Origin: Carallia brachiata
Taxonomy: Eukaryota; Streptophyta; Magnoliopsida; Malpighiales; Rhizophoraceae
Direction: 5' to 3'
Assembly: GCA_021464245.1 (NCBI GenBank)
Contig: JADCRB010000019.1
Span: 3,391,130-3,455,129 of the forward strand
DNA: 64,000 nt
Shown here: piece by piece, positions 1-10,628 of the stretch
How the letters are laid out: the number at the start of each line of letters is the position of its first letter
How positions within the stretch are numbered: position 1 is the stretch's first letter
Notes under the pieces: generated by a model
Told to the model about the DNA's origin: nothing
Databases searched by the model: none
Seen by the model: only the letters and a program-made list of their open reading frames with translations
Made by a program: the position numbers and the translations under genes

Positions 1-1148
1 AGAATAAATGCACTCATGGATGTGTGAATAAAAAATATTAAGTAAAATCAAGTTATATTTGATTTGATCTTGAATATCTCAATTTAACTTTACTTTAATG
101 CCTTTTTTTTATTTTTTATTATGTCCATTTTTTGTGTATTACTCGGTAAGTTTGTTTACACCATAGTTTTCAAATTTAACTTGTTATGGACTCGGTCGAA
201 AAGTCGGATCACTAAGTAACTGGTGCAATCAGTGAGTTATGAAGTACAGACACAATCACGGTGACACATATGCCACGACACATCAACATTTAAAAAAAAT
301 GTATGAAGGACACGGTTACGAATTTATAAAATTCTACATAAAATGTTTTGCTATTTTGTTATATGAAGAGATTTAATCTCAATTACATTTATTCAATAAT
401 AAATTTTTTTGTCAGGAGATTTATTAGGTTATAAATTTTATAATAGGATTTATCAGTTAAAAGATTTATTAAGTTGTAAACTATATAATAGGATTAACTT
501 TTTTTTCTCATAATTCCATACCTTCCTTCTTAGGATTTATAATATTAGTTTAAATTCTAACCTCTGAAATACTTTTTTTGTTAAAAAAATAAATTTCATG
601 AGTAAAAAATAAATTTCTAACCTCTAAAATAAAATTGTATTAACACTAGACTCGAGTCATTTCATGAAGAAATGACCCAAGCCCGTTGGTTAACAATGAG
701 CAAAAAACAATAAAAAAAAAGACAAAAAAAAGGAGGGGGCCAAGCCATTAAGAAAGCCTGATCGTTGGAGGCCCATGCGGCTCATGGAAGGAGATTAAAT
801 TTGGCCCAGGTCCTTGATTGGCAAGATCTGTTCCACCTCGGCTGACGAGGAGGGGTCAAATTTGATCTAAGATTTTCGATCTTGGAGTTTTTAGATGGGA
901 CGGAAACAAGACCATTGTTTACTGTATCCGGCCTGACCTTACCTCGGATTTGGTCCCAACTCCACTCTATCAGTCTATCTTTTTTGTTTTTATTTTGAGA
1001 GAGAGTCAAAATTTATATAAATCTATGACAAAAAAGATTTTAAAAAAATGAGAATAAAATTTCTCATTTTTTTCTTGACAAAATACTAGTAAATTAGTTA
1101 TTCTAAGAAGCCAATTCATCTTAATAGTTTATTGTTACAACCTTCATG
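1..1148. other. intergenic, AT-rich, no gene seen
   Basis: Low-complexity AT-rich sequence with short A and T runs. No open frame resembling a known protein was found on either strand. It borders the old LTR element that begins near 1149. Confidence 0.5.
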
Positions 1149-1575
1149 TGTTATTATAGAATAATTAAAACGATGCGGAAGAGAGAAGAAACTTATTTTT
1201 TGATGACCCCCATGTTTGAACTAAGGAAATGATCACCAGCATCCAAAGATTTTCGTCTTGCTCGGCTTGGGTGATACCACAATATATTGGACATTACCAA
1301 ATTTTCACAACGTAAAAGCTTCTAGTCAAAAATTCAATAAAGTACTCGTAGTGTTGACTTAGAAAAGAGGATGCTACTCTGTTCTTTTTGTTTTATCATT
1401 AGTCTATCTCTTATCAAAAAATTGAGGGAGTGGCCTTTTTATCAGTTTTTCAACATGGAGGAACTTATAACTCCTCAAAAACTATGCCCTCCTTTTTATT
1501 TTCTTTTAATTTATTTTTTTTATTGAATCGAGTCAGATTATCATGGGCGAATTAATCTGACTCATAATCCAAACA
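1149..1575 (-). repeat. 3' LTR of the old minus-strand element
   Basis: Direct repeat partner of 2541-2962. It ends at 'ccaaaca' directly beside the polypurine tract. On the minus strand it begins TGTTTGGATTATG, giving the TG start expected of an LTR. Confidence 0.75.
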
Positions 1576-2540
1576 TCTCCCACTCGCATATGATGGAATG
1601 GAATGAACCCAATCATTGTTTAAAAATTCTCAACACTTGATTTTTCACTAACTATTCATACAAGTAAATGAGCTGTGTGATCTGCGAGCACACCTGTACT
1701 TGAGAGCAATTCTATCCACTTGTTAGAAATATATAGCAATTACTACCCTTGAAAATATATGTGAGTTTTAAAATAAATAATATCGTGTCTTACTATACCC
1801 TAGACATATTTTGTCGTATCAATTTCAACTCGCTTTATCCCTCTTAAGCTGAATTAGACTTTTTTTTCTCATATGTATTTACAATTATGTTTCATTCATC
1901 TTGAATAAATATAACTAGTATAACATACACACATATGTTGGATGTTAGAAAATAATAGTCTTCCATTTATACTCATGATTGGACGACTTCGAAATTTGGT
2001 CGACTACTATATTTCGACATCCTAAGTTCATCTCTCAACTTAGTTTTTCCAAAAACAGTATGCAAGTTGAGGATTGCGTGACCAGTATTTGATCGTGAGA
2101 TGAGGTTGGCAAAACTACTGTTCATCTTCTCCCCAAAATTCCAGATTGTTTTTGAAACTTTTAAACGCGGTTTCTCTTGAACGGTGCATCCAAATTTGAC
2201 GAAACAGGGACCGTTGGAATGCTCTTAATGAGAGCTTTCCATACATGTAAATTTCGAGTCTAGATATTATGGTTTTCTACCTCGACTTTACAAGAAACCG
2301 TATGGAGAAAATTAAAATTTTCTCACAGATTATGCAACCGACAATTATGAAAAATTCATAGAATATTAAGCATATCATAGGCTACTTGCATGTAATTTTT
2401 CGTGACCCGAAACTCTCGTATATGAGAGTAACAATTTTTATCGTTTTCTAACTTAGAAGAAAATGAAGCAAACCAAAAGCAAACACTAACTTTTATAGAT
2501 TGTATAATGCCAGAATCAGTCCTATTAGACTCTGATACCA

Positions 2541-2962
2541 ATATAGAATAATTAAAGTGATGCAAAAGGGATGAGAGACTTATCTCTTGAAGACCTTCAT
2601 AGTTGAACAAGGGATTGATCACCGGCATCAAAAGATTTTCATCTCGCTTGGCCGAGGTGAGACCATAGTATATCGCGCACTACCTAATTTTTATAGCACA
2701 AGAGCCTCTAGTCTAAGAATTAATGGAGTACTCATAATGTTGGCTTAGAGAAAAGGATGCTTCTTTTTTCCTTTTGTTCTATCATTAGTTTTTCTCTTAT
2801 CAATAGACTGAGATAGTGGCCTTTTTATCAATTTTTTTAGTGTGGAGGAAGTTATAACTCATCGCAAACTATTCCCTCCTTTTTTATTTTCATTTGTTTT
2901 ATTTTTCTTATTGAGTGGAGTCAGACCATCATTGTCGAATCGACCTGATCCATAATCCAACA
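2541..2962 (-). repeat. 5' LTR of the old minus-strand element
   Basis: Direct repeat partner of 1149-1575, adjoining the tRNA primer-binding-site complement at 2530-2540. The first bases next to the primer site have diverged from the other copy, so the exact inner edge is uncertain by a few bases. Confidence 0.75.
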
Positions 2963-3120
2963 GTTAATTTACACAAATGAACCAAACAAACTTGTTTCCC
3001 CAATAAGTGCACATCCCAATAATTGCTAAGAATGAAACGAGATTGTGAGATTACCTTTCTCAGCTCACGACGCAATACCCACCGTCAGCGAAGTGCCTTT
3101 TTAAATACTTCATTCATAGT

Positions 3121-3200
3121 TAGACAATCGCCTAGATCAATAGCACAAGTGGTGAGGGGGTGTGTACCCCACCGCCCACATGAGGGTCAAGCCCCCGCTT
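3121..3200 (+). repeat. SINE-like tRNA-derived fragment
   Basis: 'tagcacaagtgg' (3141-3152) resembles a Pol III A box and 'gggtcaagccc' (3184-3194) a B box, about 31 bp apart, which is the spacing of tRNA-type internal promoters. There is no cloverleaf, so this is not a tRNA gene. No poly(A) tail or target duplication was identified. Could also be chance. Confidence 0.35.
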
Positions 3201-3342
3201 GGCCATACTTCCCTCCCCCTTGTTTGCCCATAGGTCTCCCTCTTAACCAAAAAGACAATCACCCAGATTCCCAATATGCTTTTGGCAGTATGATTTTGAC
3301 TAACTCGTTGAAGAGGAAAATAATATCCGATTGTTAAAAATG

Positions 3343-4773
3343 GATAAGTTCTAATCTAGGTCACTAAGGAAAAGTTCAATTTTATGTCACTAACATTAAA
3401 AAAGTCCACTTAAGGTCACTTCTGTGAAACAAAGTTCAGAAATAGGTTATTAACTTCGTTTCCATCAAAATAGCTGTTGAGTACTGACAAGGCGATGACG
3501 TGGCAACCCATGGCACCTACGTGGCAAGCACCATATGACAGGTGAACTAAAAGTGTTGACATGGCAGGCCCACACGTCCACGTCATCGGAGTGTCAAGTG
3601 GCAGGACGTAAAGTTCTAGTTTGGGTCAATAACTTATGAAAAATTTATAACTAGGACGCCAACTTGGTGAAAAGAACAACATTGAGTCGATAATTTATGA
3701 GAAGTTCGTAATTGAGTTATTAACATAAAATTTTCAATTTGTTATGGGATAAGTGATAAAAGAAATAGAAAATGAAGATATAAAAAATGAAGATCTTAAT
3801 AATAATGTTTACATCCATTTTCTATTAAACATTGTCATTTACAATTGTTATCTCCTAACTATACTAAACTTTGGATGAAAAAAATAAGAGTTAATCTTTG
3901 GGGTGATAAAATGGCTTGTGCGTGTGTGCGCGCGCGTGTAAGCATGAGGCTTGAAAAATTGTATTGCTTAAATTAATTATTAGGTTGACAGTTATTAGCA
4001 AAGGAAGCTAAGTTGTAGTGCTATACCTATTATTGTTTTTTTTTTAAAACTTAAATGTACCGGTTGTTTTCTTTTTACCCTTTGATTGGCTCCTCATTTT
4101 AGTACAATTTCATTTAACAATTTGCTGCATCCTTACTACTTACAGACTTGAATACCAACTAATTATTAAGTTGTAGACCTAAATTTGAACTAATATTTTC
4201 AATCCAAAGTTTGGTATACTTGGGATAGAACAAATTGTGAATGACAGTATTTAATAGACTTTCTATTTTTTAATGGAAGTTAACATTGTTATTAAGGTGT
4301 TAATTCTTCCATATCTATCATTTTTTATTTCTTTGATCACTTTCCCTTAACAAACTAGAAATTTTACATTAGTAACTAATTATGAACTTCTCGTAAATTA
4401 TGGACTTAATGTTAGTCTTTTCTTTAAGTTAGTAACCTAATTATGAATTTTTTGTAAGTTATTGACCCAAACTAGGACTTCGCGTTTTGCCACGTGGCAT
4501 TTTGATGATGTGGACTTGTGGGCCCACTATGTTAGCACTTTTGGTTGACTTGGTATGTGGTGCTTGCCATGTAGGTGCCACATGTTGCCACGTCATCGCC
4601 GCGTCATCGCTAATAGTTGTTTTGAAGGAAATAAAGTTAGCGACATATTTCTGAACTTTTTTTTTATTTTTTATTTTTTTATTTTATGGAAGTAACCTTA
4701 ATTGGATTTTTTTTCAAGTTAATGACTTGAAATTGAACTTTTCCCAAGTTAACGGCCTAAATTAGAACTTATC
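3343..4773. mobile_element. foldback / Mutator-like element with ~400-bp terminal inverted repeats
   Basis: The left arm (about 3343-3770) and right arm (about 4370-4773) are imperfect reverse complements. Both outer ends read 'gataagttctaat' inward. Shared internal landmarks include 'ggacttcgcgttttgcc' on the right against 'ggacgtaaagttctag' on the left, and the 'gccacgt..' blocks. The roughly 600-bp centre is AT-rich, has a GT/CG dinucleotide patch near 3920-3945 and no transposase frame, so the element is non-autonomous. The long inverted repeats suggest a Mutator-type MITE. No 8-10-bp target duplication was found (ttaaaaatg versus taatgctga), so family assignment is inference. Confidence 0.7.
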
Positions 4774-4982
4774 TAATGCTGAAAATCATGGATAAAATGA
4801 AACATGTACAAAAGTAGGACCATTACTTTTTTTGTTTCAATGAAGGTAGACAAATTGCACAAAGTGCTCACTCTATCTATGCAGTCTTTTTTTGATTGAT
4901 ATTTTATTAATAATATATTTAATTTCTTTAAAAAAATTTAGGGTTTAAGATTTAAGAGTTAGGGCGTAGAGTTTGGAGTTTG

Positions 4983-4995
4983 GAGTTTGGAGTTT
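4983..4995. repeat. target-site duplication, left copy (13 bp)
   Basis: 'gagtttggagttt', identical to 6049-6061. Together the two copies bracket the retroposon at 4996-6048. Confidence 0.7.
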
Positions 4996-6048
4996 TTTTT
5001 TTTTTTAACTGAAATAGAATCATTGCATAAATACTAGACTAATTCATACAAATGACCAATGCAAGAGCGACAAGAAAACCTACAAAGAGTAGGAGAGAAA
5101 CTCGACATATATGGCTTACAGATCATATGGTCAAACTGACCACTAATAAACAGGGTATGAAGCTTGATAAGATTAAATTCTCTATCGAAGATACTAACCA
5201 TACTAGTATTAAAACTATTTAACCCCGAGGTGTTAATTAGATTTAATCTAGTTGGAAGAAGCTGCAAATAGTAACACATACTGCACTTCAGTGGACTTAT
5301 GACAGAAATCGGTCGAGTATGCTGGGTAACGAGTTCCAAAACAGTTAAAATACACACATAATAATAATAATCACAGGCAGTGCAAGTTACCCAACCCAAA
5401 AAAAAAATCCAACAAAGGCTCTTCCAGTTCCAACAGCAGTGACGGTAGCGGAGGGCGATGGCAGGGACTGGGCCGACAGTAGTGGAGGCATGAATGGCGT
5501 TAGCGACTGCGCCACCAAAGACACTCGCAGTGGAGGCAGTGCCAACTCCAACTATAAGAGATGGTTTCCGATGATCGTGCCAGTGGCCGGTACAATGGCT
5601 TCGACAATGAAGGCAGCGTAGAGAATGTAATGCTGGTAGTAGTGGAGACGGCACCAGTGTTTGCAGCAGCAATATAGTCTCCAGCAGCCGCGTTGACGGC
5701 AGTTTGACGGCGATGCCGTCAGAGAAGGCGAGAATGATGATAAAACACCGAGGAGCATGGATATGGGATTGGAAAATTCGTGGGCAATATTATTTAGGCT
5801 TGATTTTGACAAAAGTAACCCTGAAACATTAGATTTACGGGAAAAGGGAGATGAGGAACATAACAGAAAATAGGTCGTGAAACGGAAGGAATAGAGGAGG
5901 AGAGTAGGAGGGGAGCGTGCGAAAGTCATGGAGAGCAGGGACCGATGGTAACTAGTCGCCGGCCAACAAAAGATTCATCCTGATGAGAGAGAGAGTTTTA
6001 AAGAGAAACTTTAGAGAGGGGGTAAGGATTAAGTTTGCACATATCCTT
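4996..6048 (-). mobile_element. poly(A)-tailed retroposon, copy 1 (family unknown)
   Basis: Bracketed by a perfect 13-bp direct repeat (4983-4995 / 6049-6061). It carries a T run at the left edge, that is a poly(A) tail on the minus strand. This is the signature of target-primed reverse transcription (LINE-, SINE- or processed-transcript insertion). It is homologous along its length to 47078-48089, most clearly in the 3' part: for example 'gaggtgttaa' and 'tcaaactgacca' occur in the same order. On the minus strand the 5' end is CT-rich and a frame of up to about 125 codons begins at an ATG at 5929, rich in Ser and Leu. I recognise no domain in it. It could be a deletion derivative of a LINE or a retrocopy family. 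Confidence 0.75.
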
Positions 6049-6061
6049 GAGTTTGGAGTTT

Positions 6062-8208
6062 AAAGTGCAAGTTTAGGATGTGAAATACTTATTATATTTA
6101 ATGTTTAGTTTTTTTTTTTTAAATAAATTAATAACTGTAACTATATAAATCCAAAAAATCTCGGTTGCCCACGTTCTGATGTGCCGAATCCTATATAATC
6201 CTTTTCTTATATCCTATTTTTGGGTTTAATCTCATTTTGTTTTTCTTAATTTTTTCTAAATAATCTTTTTCTTTTCTGAATTTGTGCCTGCAATTCCCGA
6301 TGAGGGACGGACGGTGGAGAAAGTGGAAGAAACAAAAAGAAAGATTATGTTGATAATATATGCGCTAAGGGCTACAGTTATTATTATGAATTATTTGATT
6401 ATAAAAATTATGAATTATGATCGAATATTTAATACACTGGCTTGCTATAAATAAATGGCATGTGGGAAAGCAAAGATAAGATGGTACAAATGTGATAATA
6501 CAATTAAAGTTTTAAAAAAAGAGAAAAATCAACCCAACAACAAGATCTCTCTACCCCGGATTCTTTTTATCCAAACGAACCTCTACTTGCAGAGAACATG
6601 TCTCTTTATTCATCTCTTGTTGATGAAACTACGTTATTTGTCATATTTTAATGTATGTGGTGGTATGTGCGTATGAGAGGGAGAGTGGATACTTATTGTT
6701 GTCAACGAATGTGGACAGTCCTTTGAAATCAGGGTGCGAAAGGGAAGGATTTCCTTGGTATATGTGGTATTTATTGTTGCAAAAAAGAGAACAGGGAACA
6801 TGTACCTGATAACAAGACATGCATGTTTTCTGTTTCTTGAAATTTAAATCTTCTTATATTCTCACCTTTCGTACAGTGTATTATTTATAAAGGTTTGAAG
6901 AGATTGAATAATTACAACATTTTTTTTTATTAGACAGCGAGCCTTTTCGTTAACGACAATTTGAATCTTAACAAAAAGGAACAACAAGAATGTCCGTTAA
7001 AAAAAAAAGACTGGAAGATAAAAAGACTTCATGGCCACGTAATCGCCTCTTGTTGGCATTGGCCCCATAAAGAAGAGTTCCAATACTTGGTTGAGAAGCA
7101 TCCCAAATCCACAAGAGAGCATCAAAAGTCACCCCAACATTAATCATAAAATTTGCACAGAAATTTATTTTTCTTAAGGTAAACTACAATTGACGTGCTC
7201 AGGAAGGAATTTAGCATCATGATCAAGCATTTAGCCATAATAGGACAAAACAAATTCAGCTCTCAGTCTTTTTTAGTGAGCCTTTAAAGGGATAGCATAG
7301 AATCAGTCTAAATAATAACCTGTTGGATATCTTGTTCCATGCAAATTTAAGAGCCATATATAAATTGCTCACAACTCTGTACCGATAGCCATAGAAACTC
7401 CAACTGAGCCAGAAAAACTAAGATCCAATGGCCAAAATACTTTGATTATATGTAGCAGATATATGTTAATCCAAGAGCTTAGTGGAGCCTTTGTGACACT
7501 CATATTAATAATAGATAATTTTTATCATTTGTGTGGAACATTCTATTGTTATTGAAAGCGAAAATAATTGATGGAATATAATAAGATTGACGAAATAAAA
7601 ACTCGTAGACTTAAGAATATAATAAGAATATTAGAAATAAAATTAAACAAATACTTAATTTGATATATGAATTACATTTTTTTTTTTAGCTGGGTGCAAA
7701 GGATGATTAAAAAAAAAAAAAAACCTATGCATTAAAACTGCTTTCTGCAGAAAAGCACTCCAGGGCGATCTCCATCAAGTCAAGGACGCAACCTCGCTAG
7801 AGGGAGGGCAAGAAGAGTATCATCCACAGGACTATTAACCCCAAGCTCGGCTGGGAAATCAACATAAAAATGCCCTTCAGTATGCTAAATCATACTTCTT
7901 ACGTTAATTAGTATGTACAATATCGTGGAAAAAGTATCCACCAAAATCTCACTCTGCAGACATATTATGCGCCAAGAAAAATTGGCAACCATCCTTAATG
8001 CCCTGCGACGCGAGAATGTCAGAACTCTAGGTTGTAGACGGTGGTCAGCCACCCTTCAATTATTATCCGTTGCCATAAAACGTCTTATTTATACATTTTT
8101 CACGATTCAACGGTCTAAAACGATTCAGATCACTGTATGTTTATCGCATTTTTATGATTGTGTGCTCAAAAAGTTTTTCTGTTTATGATATCAACACCTA
8201 CAGTACAG
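6062..8208. other. intergenic, AT-rich, no gene seen
   Basis: No frame with recognisable protein similarity. Contains A and T runs around 6900-6920 and 7675-7735. The right edge is the insertion point of the copia element. Confidence 0.5.
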
Positions 8209-8213
8209 TTTTG
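8209..8213. repeat. target-site duplication, left (ttttg)
   Basis: The five bases before the 5' LTR equal the five after the 3' LTR (14794-14798), as expected for copia integration. Confidence 0.95.
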
Positions 8214-8635
8214 TGTTAGAATATTCCCAATTAGTATTCCTTGGAGTAGACTCAAAGAATGCTTACGTTAAGGAATATTATGAATGTGATCCGATTAATA
8301 AGGAAATAATTAATTAAATCAATCTCGTCCGTTGATCTCAGTATTGATGGATATACTGAATTAGGTTTAAACTAAAACCCTAAAGTTTTGTATATATATA
8401 TAGCTGGTCCTCTCTCTACCTCTATATACACGCGAAAACTCCATCTAAAGCGTGTGATTACAGTAAAGGACAGGAGAGAGAAATCAGTTATAAAGTTAAT
8501 AAAGGTCTCAGTCTCTATTCCGACGCATGATGGCTATATCTTCCGCTAACTCAGGTATATCGTTATATGATTTTATTCAGTTTCAAGATCCTAGAATTAT
8601 ATTTGATGATTGATTAGATTCATGTAAATCTAACA
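8214..8635 (+). repeat. copia 5' LTR
   Basis: Starts TGTTAGAATATTCCC and ends ATCTAACA (TG..CA). A TATA stretch lies near 8389-8402, an AATAAA at about 8499-8504, and an ATG ATG pair at 8527-8532 followed by a GT splice-donor-like site at 8555. Relative to the 3' LTR: C/T near 8440, a 2-bp gain near 8453, one substitution near 8460, and a 1-bp loss near 8562. Confidence 0.95.
8527..8554 (+). CDS. putative first coding exon of copia gag, inside the LTR
   Basis: ATG ATG followed by seven more codons and one extra base, then GTATATCG. If this is a splice donor and 'ttgtgcag' (9980-9987) the acceptor, the single leftover G plus CT forms an Ala codon and the frame runs straight into gag, through codons upstream of the first homologous gag residues near 10026. 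Without splicing, no ATG precedes gag in this frame; the first in-frame triplet usable as a start near 10023 is GTG. The fit of frame, donor and acceptor is seen in the sequence; that splicing takes place is inference. Confidence 0.5.
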
Positions 8636-9987
8636 TGTGGTATCAGAGCCTGGTTTCTAAAACTGAATATTTTCTGTGTATGACAAAACATATATATTTA
8701 ACTTATGATCTTTTATGTTGTATATTTCATTGTTTTCTTCATGTTTTTGATAACAATAAATATACATATTTGATCGTTTATGTTGTCAAGTTTAAGGAAT
8801 TTTAAGATTCTATTAACTTTTTAATTCCTCTCGGCCATGAAGACGCTACGGTCGAATTATGTTTAACAATGTATGTGTTGTCCTGTTAAAGAAACTTTTG
8901 TCGGAGATTGATATTTGAGATAGAATTATAAGAAACCCCAATTTTCTCAATTGATTATTGATGGAACGTTTGATGATGTTATAATAGTACAATTAAAAGG
9001 ATTTGTTGCTCTCGGCCTTAGTGGAAAACCGTGCGGCTGACATAAAGATAATTTTATATATGTCCCATTTAGTTTTGATTTTCCTGGCGATCGAAATCCT
9101 TTCATTGAAGGGACGCTTTTGATGGTAGTTAATTTTATAGATATAACTGTTTAATTTGGGAGCCACAAGAGAATTTTTAAAATCAACTTTACAATTATTG
9201 ATGGGACATGTGTAACTTTATGTTGTCGAGAAGGATTTTAGAATTTGTTTTTGACAAGCCGCGACCGAAGCGGTATACAAGTTGTCAGACTGTTTAATTC
9301 TTTGAACAATATAAGGTTTTATGTGGCAGTTATGCTCTACTGGAGCAGTATGACGATAGTTATAATGATGAATTAATTTTATGTCCAGCATTATGTGAGA
9401 AATTATTTTTATTGTTTAAAATAATGCTTGATTTCTTACCATTCAAGAGCATGTATATTATTAATGGGTATTATTGTTAAATATTGATGATGATTGAATT
9501 AAATTATCTCATGCATATATTATATTTATAGTTTGTAGTCACCAAAGTGATCAAACTAGAATGATCGAATAAAATACGTGCATTATTATGTTTATAGTTT
9601 GTTAGTCACCAAAGTGGCCAAACTAGTATGTTCAATGACACGCATAAATAGTCATTTATCCATGATTATAATGAAATACCATAAAAGAAAAATGATTGGA
9701 TAAATTGACGTTACTAATTATTGGAACTACAGGATTTACCCAAAGGTAAATTATCATTCAGTGATTAGTAACATAATCGAGGTATATTAGTATTTTTAGT
9801 TAAGTGTATTTATTTATCCAAAGATATCAAATATATTTAATTGAAAAAATATTTCTTATACCTAGTAAAGTTAATTATGGTATTTAATTAAGATAGTATG
9901 TTATAGTATTTCCCAAAGGAAAACTATAATATATTTAATTGTTTATTGAATTCGATTTATGATTAATTATAAGCATTGATTGTGCAG

Positions 9988-10628
9988 CTATTTCTGTTCA
10001 GTCGCATGCTTCCTCTGTTGCTGTGTTCAATGGATTGAACTTCTCTGAATGGCGTGAACAAGTCAATTTCCACTTAGGTGTTATGGATCTTGACTTGGCA
10101 CTATTAACGGAGAAGCCTGCTGCTATTACTGACTCAAGCAGCGAGGCAGAGAAGTTACATCATAAGGCATGGGAACGAAGCAACAGATTAAGCCTTATGT
10201 TTCTGAAGATGACTGTTGCCAACAACATTAAGTCAACAATTCCACCGACAGAAAGTGCAAAAGAATTTTTGCAGTCTGTGGAAGAACGTTTCCGTTCTGC
10301 GGATAAGTCACTTGCTGGTACTCTTATGGCAGAGCTCACGACCATGAAGTTTAATGGGTCGCGAACTATGCAAGAGCACATTATTGAGATGACTAATATA
10401 GCAGCAAGACTTAAGACCCTGGGATTGACAGTGGAAGACTCTTTTCTTGTGCAGTTCATTTTGAACTCATTACCTTCTGAATATGGGCCATTTCAAATTA
10501 ATTATAACACTATAAAGGATAAGTGGAATATTAATGAATTGGCCAGTATGCTTGTTCAGGAGGAAACGAGATTGAAAAGTCAAAAGAGTCACTCTATCTC
10601 GTGGGAAAGAAAGCTGGGAAAGCCATGA
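9988..10628 (+). CDS. copia gag (capsid) region
   Basis: An open frame of about 210 codons that encodes the capsid-type Gag of plant copia elements (UBN2/retrotran_gag family): 'FSEWREQVNFHLG' near the start, then helical residues with 'MAELTTMKFNGSRTM' and 'LVQFILNSLPSEYGPF'. Gag forms the cytoplasmic particle that packages element RNA. The frame continues upstream to a possible splice acceptor at 9986-9987 with no ATG, supporting the LTR-exon model. The frame is lost near 10600, where homology moves to another frame (from 10601) that carries the zinc knuckle. Confidence 0.85.

Larger units (their letters stand above)
1149..2962 (-). mobile_element. old, internally deleted LTR retrotransposon (non-coding)
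   Basis: Two direct copies of about 420 bp (1149-1575 and 2541-2962) align at constant offset and share many blocks such as the stretch starting 'tagaataatt' and the end 'ataatccaa(a)ca'. Read on the minus strand, the right copy is the 5' LTR. Next to it lies 'ctctgatacca' (2530-2540), the reverse complement of a plant initiator-Met tRNA primer-binding site. A purine tract 'gcgagtgggaga' (reverse complement, about 1576-1587) abuts the 3' LTR. The internal part is only about 960 bp and has no gag or pol reading frame, so the copy is non-autonomous: a deletion derivative or a TRIM/LARD-like unit. The LTRs differ at many positions, so the insertion is old. No matching target duplication was found (tcatg versus gttaa). 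Confidence 0.8.

Noticed and set aside
782..1009. 75-codon minus-strand frame
   Set aside because: No family features; sits in repeat-type intergenic DNA.
4930..4982. Telomere-like 'gggtttaagatttaagagttaggg' stretch
   Set aside because: Degenerate and short; no tandem array of the plant telomere unit.
5439..5621. Open frame on the plus strand within the retroposon
   Set aside because: Overlaps a longer minus-strand frame in a poly(A)-tailed repeat; no domain, composition biased.
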